Part shown: positions 7,921 through 13,444 of the stretch, piece by piece
Numbering within the stretch: position 1 is the first letter of the stretch
How the letters are laid out: each line of letters begins with the position of its first letter
Virus record (IMG/VR): IMGVR_UViG_3300021165_003991
Location: 1 to 29,338 of that record
DNA from: a virus
DNA: 29,338 nt
Reading direction: 5' to 3' (one strand)
The notes under the pieces: model-generated
What the model was told of the DNA's origin: nothing
What the model saw: only the letters and a program-made list of their open reading frames with translations
The model's database searches: none
Made by a program: the position numbers and the translations under genes

Positions 7921-8598
7921 TTAGATTGATGCTTGTTTTATTGGAGTGGTATCAAAATCTGTTATATTTTCGTCATTTAGAATTTTCAGTCCTTCAGGTT
8001 GTATTATCCCCCGTCTTGCAACAGACCAATACCAGTGAATATCATATTGGTATATTCTGTGGTTAATATTGAACCAACGAGGTGTTCCCTGTATTTCACT
8101 CATCCAGGGAGTTTCGTGGTCTAACACATTGGATAAAAAGAATTCCTTATCCCATAACCCCATATGGTGTCCCATTAGATATGGTGAGCGTTGAGAATAT
8201 TTATACAGGTTCCCTTCAACTTTTTCGTAGTGAATGGAATCAAAAGCACAAGCGTGGAACCTTAAACTTTGCATTTGAAGCTCGTTGAACTTATCCAAAT
8301 ATCCCTGTTTAAATTCAAAGGGTGCATACGCCCAATTGTCTTCTTGCATATAGAATACCAAGTCCGAATTAATTTGTTCTAATCCTTTCCGTAATCTGTA
8401 TCCCCACTCTCCTTCACCTGATTTGATATGAAAAACATCATCCTTAAAATCAGGACTTCTCCTTTCAGTCAAAAAATAAATTGGACCTGTGTTGGATGTG
8501 TATTTTTTAAATAACTTAAACCAAGTATTCCAATACGGAGCATAATTATCCATAGTGTGAATTAGAATTGGTATTTTAGATATTCTATCCGGTCTCAT
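7921..8598 (-). CDS. Glycosyltransferase-like protein, 225 aa
   Basis: The first part (KIPILIHTMDNYAPYWNTW) and the strand SDLVFYMQEDNW, with the acidic pair at residues 86-87, look like a GT-A nucleotide-sugar fold, where the acidic pair would bind the metal of the sugar nucleotide. The protein also contains a Trp/Tyr/His-rich C-terminal half (HRIYQYDIHWYWSVARRGI). Length is normal for a small GT. There is no membrane segment. Such enzymes in phages can modify DNA, virion proteins or host surface sugars. It sits in the late block between the ribbon-helix-helix gene and a packaging-like gene, so a virion or DNA target is more likely than host conversion. The assignment rests on fold-like patterns only. 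Confidence 0.6.
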   Translation of the reverse strand: MRPDRISKIPILIHTMDNYAPYWNTWFKLFKKYTSNTGPIYFLTERRSPDFKDDVFHIKSGEGEWGYRLRKGLEQINSDLVFYMQEDNWAYAPFEFKQGYLDKFNELQMQSLRFHACAFDSIHYEKVEGNLYKYSQRSPYLMGHHMGLWDKEFFLSNVLDHETPWMSEIQGTPRWFNINHRIYQYDIHWYWSVARRGIIQPEGLKILNDENITDFDTTPIKQASI

Positions 8599-8600
8599 TT

Positions 8601-9035
8601 TTATTTCTCTTCCTGTTCAGGGTCTTCCCAAGTTTTTTTGATGATTTCAATTTGAATTGGGTTTGCGTTTATTGAAGTTCCCTGTGTTGTTAAATCCACT
8701 CTTGATTGCTCACTCCATCTTTCACTAAACTTGTTTCTCATTATTAAACTCCACAACCTCGAGTTAAATCCATTTCCCCCTGTTTCCTCCATTGAACGAT
8801 GTGCCATATCATACCAATAGTTCTCACATAATTTATGGTATTCATCAACGGCTTCAGAGTATTTTTTATTTCGTTTAATTATTGCTCTGTGTCCCTCCCA
8901 AGAAATACCTAATTCAAGTAGAAATTGTGTGATGTGTTTTCCCTTTTTTCCTGCATCAATTATGATGTTATACCACTCAGGGTTGAGTGTGTGTTCCAAA
9001 GCTGGACGACCTGGTCCTCTTTTACTTCCTTCCAT
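8601..9035 (-). CDS. DNA-packaging/small terminase-like protein with AT-hook-like start, 144 aa
   Basis: The N-terminus KRGPGRPALEH is an AT-hook-like DNA-binding stretch. It is followed by helical segments (FLLELGISWEGHRAIIKRN then KKYSEAVDEYHKL) and a C-terminal motif RLWSLIMRNKFSERW then VDLTTQG. This order is typical of phage DNA-packaging (small terminase) proteins of the 'W-x-x-x-x-K-N-x-F' type. The gene overlaps the upstream gene by 14 bp. A different small-terminase candidate lies next to TerL at 6311-6577. Either this is the DNA-recognition protein and the 88-residue one an accessory, or the reverse. Confidence 0.6.
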   Translation of the reverse strand: MEGSKRGPGRPALEHTLNPEWYNIIIDAGKKGKHITQFLLELGISWEGHRAIIKRNKKYSEAVDEYHKLCENYWYDMAHRSMEETGGNGFNSRLWSLIMRNKFSERWSEQSRVDLTTQGTSINANPIQIEIIKKTWEDPEQEEK

Positions 9036-9279
9036 AATATTGGTTATAGATTTCTTTTATTGAGCTTGCTGCGTGTTCGGGTGTCACCTGTATTTTTGCG
9101 TTGGGATAGACCGTGTAAAATGTTTGTAGTAAAACATTTGCATCAGCCGCATCCCAAACAATAGGTTCCGTTTTTGGTTTAATAATTTCCTCATAGACAT
9201 CGAATGCGACTTTCAGATGGTCTTGTGAATCCAAATTATTTAATACCTGTTTTTTTCCCCCTTTGCAATTACAACCCAT
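9022..9279 (-). CDS. Small protein with N-terminal CxC motif, 85 aa, first gene of the late block
   Basis: I place the start at ATG 9279 (MGCNCKGGKK) rather than the upstream ATG at 9309, because the latter would lie on top of the likely promoter at 9296-9303 and the residues it adds are not protein-like. The product has a CxC followed by a Lys/Gly cluster, then a helical body ending YNQYYGRK. Short proteins beginning MGCxCK are common in Bacteroidota phages, but I know no function for them. The cysteines could bind metal. It is the first gene of the long leftward late transcript and overlaps the next gene by 14 bp. Confidence 0.6.
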   Translation of the reverse strand: MGCNCKGGKKQVLNNLDSQDHLKVAFDVYEEIIKPKTEPIVWDAADANVLLQTFYTVYPNAKIQVTPEHAASSIKEIYNQYYGRK

Positions 9280-9282
9280 AGT

Positions 9283-9330
9283 TTTCTTTGTATTATAAAT
9301 ATAACACAATATTTAAGATAAAAAAGTTTT
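9283..9330 (-). promoter_or_regulatory. Candidate late promoter (leftward)
   Basis: On the minus strand a -7-like TATATTTA (9296-9303) is followed by TAATACAAAGAAAAC just before the start codon at 9279. This aligns with the -7 and initial transcribed sequence of the four early promoters (TTTGTAAKACAAT). The -33 position is only T-rich, not TTGG, so it may need an activator. A 12-bp palindrome TTTTAATTAAAA lies just upstream at 9327-9338. Confidence 0.4.
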
Positions 9331-9353
9331 AATTAAAATAAAGTGCAATAAAA

Positions 9354-9391
9354 AAACCCAGCCTAACATCAAGAGGGACACGGCTGGGTTT
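9354..9391 (-). terminator. Rho-independent terminator of the leftward early block
   Basis: A perfect 10-bp stem AAACCCAGCC (9354-9363) with GGCTGGGTTT (9382-9391) and an 18-base loop. On the minus strand it is followed directly by a T run (the A run at 9351-9356). It lies 47 bp after the stop at 9438 and isolates the early block from the late promoter. Confidence 0.85.
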
Positions 9392-9398
9392 AAGAGAA

Positions 9399-9422
9399 CT
9401 AAAATGGCGGGAGCAATTTTAG
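9399..9422. other. Small inverted repeat beside the terminator
   Basis: CTAAAAT (9399-9405) pairs with ATTTTAG (9416-9422) around a 10-base G-rich loop. It lies between the early stop codon and the terminator hairpin. It may be part of the transcript end or a protein-binding site. No function can be read from it. Confidence 0.35.
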
Positions 9423-9437
9423 ATTTCTATAAATATA

Positions 9438-9716
9438 CTAATTGTTACCGTTAAAGTCAACTTTTGTATTCTCGTAAGGTGATGTTTTCTTTTTTGGCGT
9501 TCTTGCCACCAATTTACCATCACCTTCTAATGTATATTCTACAGCATCCCCCTTAAAAAAAAGGGATTTCCTATGACTATGAAGGAATGTTTTACCTTCA
9601 ACACCATCCTCCAATATTAAAAAATATACATAAAAGAAACCGAAATCCTCTTTCTTTGAAGGTTTCCATAGTCCAAGAAACTCATAGTCCTTTATTCTTG
9701 TTAATTTCCAATCCAT
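9438..9716 (-). CDS. Hypothetical early protein, 92 aa
   Basis: I do not recognise this protein. It begins MDWKLTRIKDYEF, has an aromatic beta-like segment (FGFFYVYFLILEDG), a His/Lys-rich stretch (FLHSHRKSLFFKG) and a basic region near the end (RTPKKKTSPY). No signal peptide or membrane span is apparent. It starts 1 bp before the stop of the previous gene's position (9718), so it shares a transcript with the 92-residue gene upstream, and it is the last gene before the terminator at 9354-9391. An early regulatory or host-takeover role is guessed from position only. Confidence 0.6.
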   Translation of the reverse strand: MDWKLTRIKDYEFLGLWKPSKKEDFGFFYVYFLILEDGVEGKTFLHSHRKSLFFKGDAVEYTLEGDGKLVARTPKKKTSPYENTKVDFNGNN

Positions 9717-9717
9717 T

Positions 9718-9996
9718 TTATTTCTCGATTAAAACTACATTGTCTTCGGGTGAGGTTATACCGTTGAGTTCAGCGTAAAGGAACTCAAAGTATCTTGCCA
9801 AGGTGTAAATGTCTTTGTTGAAATTAAAATACTGTTTGTAAGTGTAACCGTAGATGTCTCCTTTGTATCTTTTTGTGCTCTTGTGAAATTCTTTGAGAGC
9901 TTCCTGCATCAACGCAGGGTGGTTGGTGTGCAAGTAGTCGCTGAATTGTGATTCGGAGTTGGTCAGGGTTTCGTTGGCGAATTCGGTGTTTGTCAT
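9718..9996 (-). CDS. Hypothetical early protein, 92 aa
   Basis: I choose ATG 9996 (MTNTEFANETL). Longer reading upstream to 10098 would translate through the promoter copy at 10010-10062, which is unlikely. The product has an N-terminal polar part and a Tyr/Phe-rich body (YGYTYKQYFNFNKDIYTLAR then YFEFLYAELNG). I do not recognise it. It has its own promoter copy upstream and is followed at 1 bp by the 9438-9716 gene. Confidence 0.6.
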   Translation of the reverse strand: MTNTEFANETLTNSESQFSDYLHTNHPALMQEALKEFHKSTKRYKGDIYGYTYKQYFNFNKDIYTLARYFEFLYAELNGITSPEDNVVLIEK

Positions 9997-10009
9997 ATCC
10001 GTGTGTTTT

Positions 10010-10062
10010 TGTTTTAATTGTCTTACAAATATAAAGCTTATGAGTTGAACTACCAAGTTATT
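10010..10062 (-). promoter_or_regulatory. Early promoter, repeat copy A
   Basis: Minus strand TTGG (10053-10056), 19 bases, then TATATTTG (10026-10033), matching the Bacteroidota -33/-7 pattern. The surrounding 53 bp, including the central AAGCTT and the GTAAGACAATTAAAACA leader, recurs at 10245-10297 and 10612-10664. It drives the gene at 9718-9996. Confidence 0.8.
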
Positions 10063-10231
10063 TTCTACAAAAACCCAACAAAGTATCCAAGAACTCAATT
10101 TGTTCTAAATCAAATTCTTCTTCTTTCAATACTTCTTTTATTTGTTTAGTAATCATACTCATAAGAGTTTGGTTGTTAATAGTGATAATTTCACCTTCTT
10201 GGTTCTGTAAAGTAATGTTTGTGTTTTTCAT
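10058..10231 (-). CDS. Hypothetical early protein, 57 aa
   Basis: Start placed at ATG 10231 (MKNTNITLQNQEGE). An upstream in-frame ATG at 10291 would read through promoter copy B and is rejected. The short product has a beta-like NQEGEIITINNQTL segment followed by an amphipathic acidic helix (KEVLKEEEFDLEQIEFLDTL) and ends GFCRK. I do not recognise it. Its stop lies 2 bp from the -33 element of promoter copy A, so gene and promoter are packed tightly. Confidence 0.55.
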   Translation of the reverse strand: MKNTNITLQNQEGEIITINNQTLMSMITKQIKEVLKEEEFDLEQIEFLDTLLGFCRK

Positions 10232-10244
10232 ATCGGTCTCGTTT

Positions 10245-10297
10245 TGTTTTAATTGTCTTACAAAGTTAAAGCTTATGATTTTAACGACCAAGTTATT
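10245..10297 (-). promoter_or_regulatory. Early promoter, repeat copy B
   Basis: Minus strand TTGG (10288-10291), 19 bases, then TAACTTTG (10261-10268), a full TAnnTTTG match. It is the second copy of the 53-bp promoter repeat and drives the 57-residue gene, starting just past the stop of the 102-residue gene. Confidence 0.82.
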
Positions 10298-10605
10298 TAT
10301 TGTAGTTCATTGAGATAATACAAACAATCTTCCAAGTTAGAATGGATGGTTTCTAAACAAGAAGCCAGGTGTCGTGACTGCTCCCCAACTTCACTTTCCT
10401 GCCAAGTTTCACTTCTGCGTTCATATTTATCCTGTTCTGTGTTCCATATTTCCTCTACCTCATCGACATAGGGTTCAATCTGTTTTAACAATTTAATCAG
10501 TTCCAACCTTTCATTTGTGATGTCTTTCAGAGCATTTGTGATTGGTGTTAATTCTTTTACCAGGGTATAAACCTGTTTCATTGTTTTTTTATCTGAAGCA
10601 TTCAT
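10297..10605 (-). CDS. Hypothetical early coiled-coil protein, 102 aa
   Basis: A 102-residue acidic, almost wholly helical protein (MNASDKKTMKQVYTLVKEL start; LEDCLYYLNELQ end) with heptad-like Leu/Ile spacing. It is probably a small coiled-coil protein. It contains no catalytic motif and I do not recognise a family. It is the first gene of the leftward early block, preceded by promoter copy C, with its ATG about 16 bases from the expected transcription start. Confidence 0.6.
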   Translation of the reverse strand: MNASDKKTMKQVYTLVKELTPITNALKDITNERLELIKLLKQIEPYVDEVEEIWNTEQDKYERRSETWQESEVGEQSRHLASCLETIHSNLEDCLYYLNELQ

Positions 10606-10611
10606 TGTTCT

Positions 10612-10664
10612 TGTTTTAAGTGTCTTACAAAGTTAAAGCTTATGATTTGAACTACCAAGTTATT
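10612..10664 (-). promoter_or_regulatory. Early promoter, repeat copy C
   Basis: Minus strand TTGG (10655-10658), 19 bases, then TAACTTTG (10628-10635). Third copy of the 53-bp repeat, nearly identical to copies A and B. It drives the 102-residue gene and marks the left edge of the gene-free region. Confidence 0.82.
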
Positions 10665-10673
10665 CTTATTCTT

Positions 10674-10720
10674 TATCCAGTTATTATCTCATCCTGTATT
10701 CATTCTCATCTTGTATCCTG
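10674..10720. repeat. Iteron-like short direct repeats
   Basis: TATCCAG (10674), CATCCTG (10690), CATCTTG (10707) and TATCCTG (10714) are near-copies. Two form a longer pair, TCATCCTGTAT and TCATCTTGTAT, 17 bp apart. This is consistent with binding sites for an origin or regulator protein, but the copies are short and imperfect. Confidence 0.35.
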
Positions 10721-10732
10721 ATTCTTTCTTAG

Positions 10733-10976
10733 GTGAGTGCAAGTGAGTGCTTCCTAACCGAATAAGGTTAGTTGACACTCACGAGCTGCTTTCTTGAGGA
10801 GCCGTGGCAATATCATCAGTGAAAGATATTACAAGAGGACAACTTTCAGGATATTCACTCTCCCGCCACATAAACACCTTCCCTCGTTGTGCTGGTGTTG
10901 GACTTTTATTGTGGTTCCCCCAGTAGTCCGTTTATTTCAAGTGTTGCTGGTGGCTTGGTTTTATCCCGTCCAACAC
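10733..10976. ncRNA. Candidate structured RNA or structured DNA element
   Basis: GC content by count is 45% over 10741-10980, against 30% just before it and 18-20% just after it. Inverted repeats include GTGAGTG/CACTCAC, CTAACC/GGTTAG, AATATC/GATATT, GTGGC/GCCAC and the 9-bp GTGTTGGAC/GTCCAACAC. Several are mutually exclusive: AACACC (10873) and CAACAC (10971) compete for the same GTGTTG. GC-rich, hairpin-dense islands in AT-rich genomes often mark structured RNA. No known family is recognised, and the strand is unclear. Confidence 0.4.
10743..10782. repeat. Two-tier hairpin with tandem 8-mer
   Basis: GTGAGTG (10743-10749) pairs with CACTCAC (10776-10782), and inside it CTAACC (10754-10759) pairs with GGTTAG (10766-10771) around a 6-base loop. 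GTGAGTGC is also present 10 bp upstream (10733-10740), so two copies can compete for the same partner. Confidence 0.65.
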
Positions 10977-10991
10977 TAAAACAATAGTAAC

Positions 10992-11015
10992 ACAGTTTTA
11001 TCAAAAACAAACTGT
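10992..11015. repeat. Inverted repeat upstream of the rightward promoter
   Basis: ACAGTTT (10992-10998) pairs with AAACTGT (11009-11015) around a 10-base A-rich loop. It could be an operator or a weak hairpin. It lies about 50 bp upstream of the -33 element of the rightward promoter. Confidence 0.4.
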
Positions 11016-11066
11016 TTCTCATAAATATTTTATTAATCTTTTTACAGAAAAAAAGAGTATAAATGC

Positions 11067-11096
11067 TTTGATTTATAATAAAAAGTGTTATCTTTG
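11067..11096 (+). promoter_or_regulatory. Rightward early promoter
   Basis: TTTG (11067-11070), 18 bases, then TATCTTTG (11089-11096), a full Bacteroidota TAnnTTTG -7 element. The following TAATACAATAAACA resembles the start of the three leftward early transcripts. The first start codon is 23 bp downstream at 11119. Confidence 0.8.
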
Positions 11097-11118
11097 TAAT
11101 ACAATAAACATCAAGACA

Positions 11119-11355
11119 ATGAAAAACATCACTACTCAAAAGGACCTTAAAACCTTCCTACAGACCCCTGAAGCTTTTGAATCAGAATTCAACTACAAAG
11201 GATTTGGTATTTGGTGGAGCGACTACAAAGCTAAAGGTATCCAAACTTCTGATTCAGGTTATTTCCGATGCGACCCAGGCAATGACAAAGAATACAGAGA
11301 GTTTAGAAAATTGGAGGATAAGGAGTTTGCAGGTTTTGAATGGGTATTATCTTAA
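11119..11355 (+). CDS. Hypothetical early protein, 78 aa
   Basis: First gene after the rightward promoter. I choose ATG 11119 (MKNITTQKDLKTFLQ), because an earlier in-frame ATG at 11068 lies inside the promoter. The product has an acidic/aromatic character (YKGFGIWWSDYKAKG then GYFRCDPGNDKEY) and ends GFEWVLS. I do not recognise a family. Being first in the early transcript suggests an immediate-early role such as acting on the host, but nothing in the sequence shows it. Confidence 0.6.
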   Translation: MKNITTQKDLKTFLQTPEAFESEFNYKGFGIWWSDYKAKGIQTSDSGYFRCDPGNDKEYREFRKLEDKEFAGFEWVLS

Positions 11356-11376
11356 ACAACAAAAAAACAGAAAAAA

Positions 11377-11598
11377 ATGGCACAGAACAAAGAAAGACAG
11401 ATTGCAGCTCAATCAAGCTTAAAACTTGTAAACGAATGGTCGGTGAGTTGCGGAAAGTGTTTAACACTTAAAGAGTTGGTTTCCATCTCAGTAGTCCTTG
11501 TGGATTATGTTGAAAATGGTTACTCAAATGCACTTGGAGAAAGATTTGAAAAAATTGACGAGTATCTTGCAACCAAACCAACAATCACCAAGAAATGA
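11377..11598 (+). CDS. Hypothetical early protein, 73 aa
   Basis: A 73-residue mostly helical protein. The segment CLTLKELVSISVVLVDYVEN followed by a helix ending KIDEYLATK resembles short early proteins seen in other Bacteroidota phages, none of which has a role known to me. There is a CxxC (SCGKC, residues 25-29), possibly metal-binding but without a second pair. It begins 21 bp after the previous gene and overlaps the next by 4 bp (ATGA), so it is co-translated. Confidence 0.6.
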   Translation: MAQNKERQIAAQSSLKLVNEWSVSCGKCLTLKELVSISVVLVDYVENGYSNALGERFEKIDEYLATKPTITKK

Positions 11599-11963
11599 AA
11601 CCCCTTTTAATCAACGGAGAGGACTTCAAGACCAATAAAACTGTGGTCTTCTCCAACGCAGAGTTAAAAGTGATTTATAACCACTTTGCAGAGGTTATAG
11701 AGGACTTTCCCGAGATGATGACATTCCAATCAGTCCTTGAGAAAATAAAAGAAAGGGTTGAGGATGATTGTGAGTATTGTAACTTCTATGGGGTTGAGGA
11801 AATTAACAACATACAAGTTATGTCAGCAGAGGTGGTTGTGGATTTAAATGTCCAATCCACTTTCAACGATGAAAAAAATGATATGGTTATATTTTTCCCT
11901 TTGGAAAAGATGGATGAGATGTGTAATTTTTACACAAAAAATACTCAGTTATTAACTTTTTAA
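11595..11963 (+). CDS. Hypothetical early protein, 122 aa
   Basis: An acidic 122-residue protein starting MKPLLINGEDFKTNK. It has a helical N-terminal half (ELKVIYNHFAEVIEDFPEMM) and a Cys pair (CEYC, about residues 59-62). The C-terminal half is beta-like (MSAEVVVDLNVQ, then MVIFFPLEKM). I do not recognise a family. It overlaps the upstream gene by 4 bp and is followed by a 33-bp AT-rich gap. Confidence 0.6.
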   Translation: MKPLLINGEDFKTNKTVVFSNAELKVIYNHFAEVIEDFPEMMTFQSVLEKIKERVEDDCEYCNFYGVEEINNIQVMSAEVVVDLNVQSTFNDEKNDMVIFFPLEKMDEMCNFYTKNTQLLTF

Positions 11964-11996
11964 TTCAAATAAAACTATTTATATTTAAACAAAAAG

Positions 11997-12179
11997 ATGG
12001 GACAAACAAAAAGAATTTTCGAGGAGATGAGCTTACAGGAACTAATCCTGTTCCAATTCAGTAACAACTTGGATGATGACGATTATCAATATGAGAAATG
12101 GAGGGAGCAACAATTAGAAAATGAACGACTTGCTTATGAGGAGCATTTAGCAGACAAATACCAAAATGGTAACTTCTAA
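11997..12179 (+). CDS. Hypothetical small acidic protein, 60 aa
   Basis: A 60-residue, strongly charged protein (MSLQELILFQFSNNLDDDDY then a Glu/Arg-rich helix). Probably a helical protein without a membrane segment. The 33-bp gap before it holds TATATTTA (11980-11987), a weak -7-like match, so a secondary promoter is possible. It overlaps the following zinc-finger gene by 14 bp. No family recognised. Confidence 0.5.
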   Translation: MGQTKRIFEEMSLQELILFQFSNNLDDDDYQYEKWREQQLENERLAYEEHLADKYQNGNF

Positions 12180-12498
12180 AATTGATAAATTCTCCAAGAG
12201 ACGAATGATTGGTTCAGACGGACTATGGTATTTGTTTTGCAGAATGTGTGGTGATTACAAACCCGAATATGAATTTTATAATTCCAAAGACACTCCCTTT
12301 GGAAAAACATACAAGTGTAAATTACACTATCAAAAAGACCAACCGAAGTCAGACCCTGATACTGAGTATTTGAAACTTTCAACAATCACGGATGATGACT
12401 TGGCTCAGACCGAACTATTCTTAAAAACTTTAGGATACACAATCGGTCCAAACGAACTTCCAATATGGAGGCAATTTGAAATAAAACATAAAATATAA
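12166..12498 (+). CDS. Zinc-finger-like early protein, 110 aa (paralog of 12910-13227)
   Basis: Residues C25, C28, C51 and H54 (FCRMCGDYKP then YKCKLH) form a likely CCCH zinc site, a pattern common in small phage proteins related to HNH or zinc-ribbon domains. The HNH catalytic histidines are not evident, so nuclease activity is not supported. The C-terminal part (LFLKTLGYTIG then LPIWRQFEIKH) aligns by eye with the end of the protein at 12910-13227, which marks the two as paralogs. It may bind nucleic acid. It overlaps its upstream neighbour by 14 bp and lies 5 bp before a helix-turn-helix-like gene. Confidence 0.62.
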   Translation: MVTSKIDKFSKRRMIGSDGLWYLFCRMCGDYKPEYEFYNSKDTPFGKTYKCKLHYQKDQPKSDPDTEYLKLSTITDDDLAQTELFLKTLGYTIGPNELPIWRQFEIKHKI

Positions 12499-12503
12499 AA
12501 ACT

Positions 12504-12938
12504 ATGATAGGAAGCTCAAAAATAGACGACCAATCCGATGACCTGAAAAGATTAAACGACTTATTTGAATTGGGTTTAAACAATTGTGAAATCCAAAGAA
12601 TTTATCGCACAAATAAAGGTGAGTCAATTTCAAGGGTTCACATATCACAAATCAGAAGGGGTTTAAGATGGAACCCAAACTTGAGGTCATTTGTGATGAA
12701 AAACGAACTTGAAGCAAATGACACAATTGAAACCCTGATTGATGGTGTTAATATTAAAACAACCGTAGCACAGTTGTTAGTTGATAATCAACTATACCAC
12801 ATTTATTTGACTTATGTTGACGCAATTTTAGATTTAGATACAAGGACATCACTTTGTATAAATAAACCCACCAAAAAGGATTTAATTGCGTTTCATCATA
12901 ATAAGGTAAATGAGATATCCAACCACACAGAAAATTGA
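12504..12938 (+). CDS. Helix-turn-helix-like early protein, 144 aa
   Basis: Residues about 15-60 (LNDLFELGLNNCEIQRIYR then ISRVHISQIRRGLRWNP) resemble a helix-turn-helix of the kind that recognises DNA: a short helix, a Ser/Gly turn, and a recognition-like SRVHISQIRRG helix. The C-terminal half has no recognised domain. It could be the transcription regulator that switches the early promoters. It lies between two paralogous zinc-finger genes and overlaps the second by 29 bp. Function is inferred from the motif only. Confidence 0.55.
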   Translation: MIGSSKIDDQSDDLKRLNDLFELGLNNCEIQRIYRTNKGESISRVHISQIRRGLRWNPNLRSFVMKNELEANDTIETLIDGVNIKTTVAQLLVDNQLYHIYLTYVDAILDLDTRTSLCINKPTKKDLIAFHHNKVNEISNHTEN

Positions 12939-13227
12939 AAGATTAATTTATCAGGACGATATTGAATTGTGTTGGTGTTCGTATGAGAACGAATACAAAC
13001 CTTGCACTGAATTTTCAGGTAGACCTTTTAAACCTGGTGAACACAGGTTTCAATATTATTGCAGGAGCTGTCACACAGCAATAAAAAGAGGTGACTTGAA
13101 ACCAAATGTATCTATTTATACAATACAAAGTGCAAATGAATTGTTAGAGAAAATTGGTTATAAAACTGATTCAGATTTGACAGTTCATCAACAGTTTCTA
13201 AAAAAACATTTCAATGACTCAATTTGA
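12910..13227 (+). CDS. Zinc-finger-like early protein, 105 aa (paralog of 12166-12498)
   Basis: Cysteines at 21, 23, 51 and 54 (CWC then YCRSCH) with H55 indicate a zinc site. The N-terminal pair is CxC rather than CxxC as in the 110-residue relative, a difference that may alter geometry. The C-terminal LLEKIGYKTDS then LTVHQQFLKKH aligns with LFLKTLGYTIG then LPIWRQFEIKH of that protein. Probably nucleic-acid binding. It overlaps both neighbours (29 and 14 bp). Confidence 0.6.
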   Translation: MRYPTTQKIERLIYQDDIELCWCSYENEYKPCTEFSGRPFKPGEHRFQYYCRSCHTAIKRGDLKPNVSIYTIQSANELLEKIGYKTDSDLTVHQQFLKKHFNDSI

Positions 13228-13444
13228 AAAAGATTATCAAAGTGTGGTTCAGGAGTTCAAAAAGGTTGTTACTCCCGACCAGTTGAATGCTGCATCACGA
13301 CTTAAAAGGTTTTTCTTTGATAAGTATGTGGTTTTAATTTCCCAAACCGATAAAAAGTTCATTCAGGTTCAGAGTGAATTAAACGAACTTGAAATTCTAA
13401 CCACAAAAAAGATTTCAAGTGCTTATTTTTTCAATAAGAATTAA
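13214..13444 (+). CDS. Hypothetical early protein, 76 aa
   Basis: Last gene of the rightward block, 76 residues, helical and basic-aromatic (FEKDYQSVVQEFKKVV then RLKRFFFDKYVVL). Its stop (13442-13444) overlaps the stop of the convergent late gene at 13441 by 4 bp, so the two transcripts meet with no spacer. No separate terminator is visible at this junction, which implies read-through into antisense sequence from one side or the other. No family recognised. Confidence 0.6.
   Translation: MTQFEKDYQSVVQEFKKVVTPDQLNAASRLKRFFFDKYVVLISQTDKKFIQVQSELNELEILTTKKISSAYFFNKN

Larger units (their letters stand above)
10665..11118. other. Gene-free control region between divergent early blocks
   Basis: This stretch holds no convincing gene. 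It contains, in order, pyrimidine-rich short repeats (10674-10720), a GC-rich block full of inverted repeats (about 10733-10976), a 7-bp inverted repeat (10992-11015), a very AT-rich section (about 18-20% GC by count) and the rightward early promoter. Its position between two divergent early transcripts makes it the natural site for a transcription switch or a replication origin. Neither function is shown directly. Confidence 0.6.

Noticed and set aside
10801-10869. Possible tRNA in the structured island
   Set aside because: No T-arm GTTCRA motif, no seven-base acceptor stem and no anticodon loop could be built.
10906-11139. Leftward and rightward short frames inside the gene-free region
   Set aside because: They overlap the promoter and hairpins, have no leader for translation and do not look like proteins.
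11177-11422. Rightward 81-residue frame
   Set aside because: It overlaps two better genes (11119-11355 and 11377-11598) in another frame and has no leader of its own.
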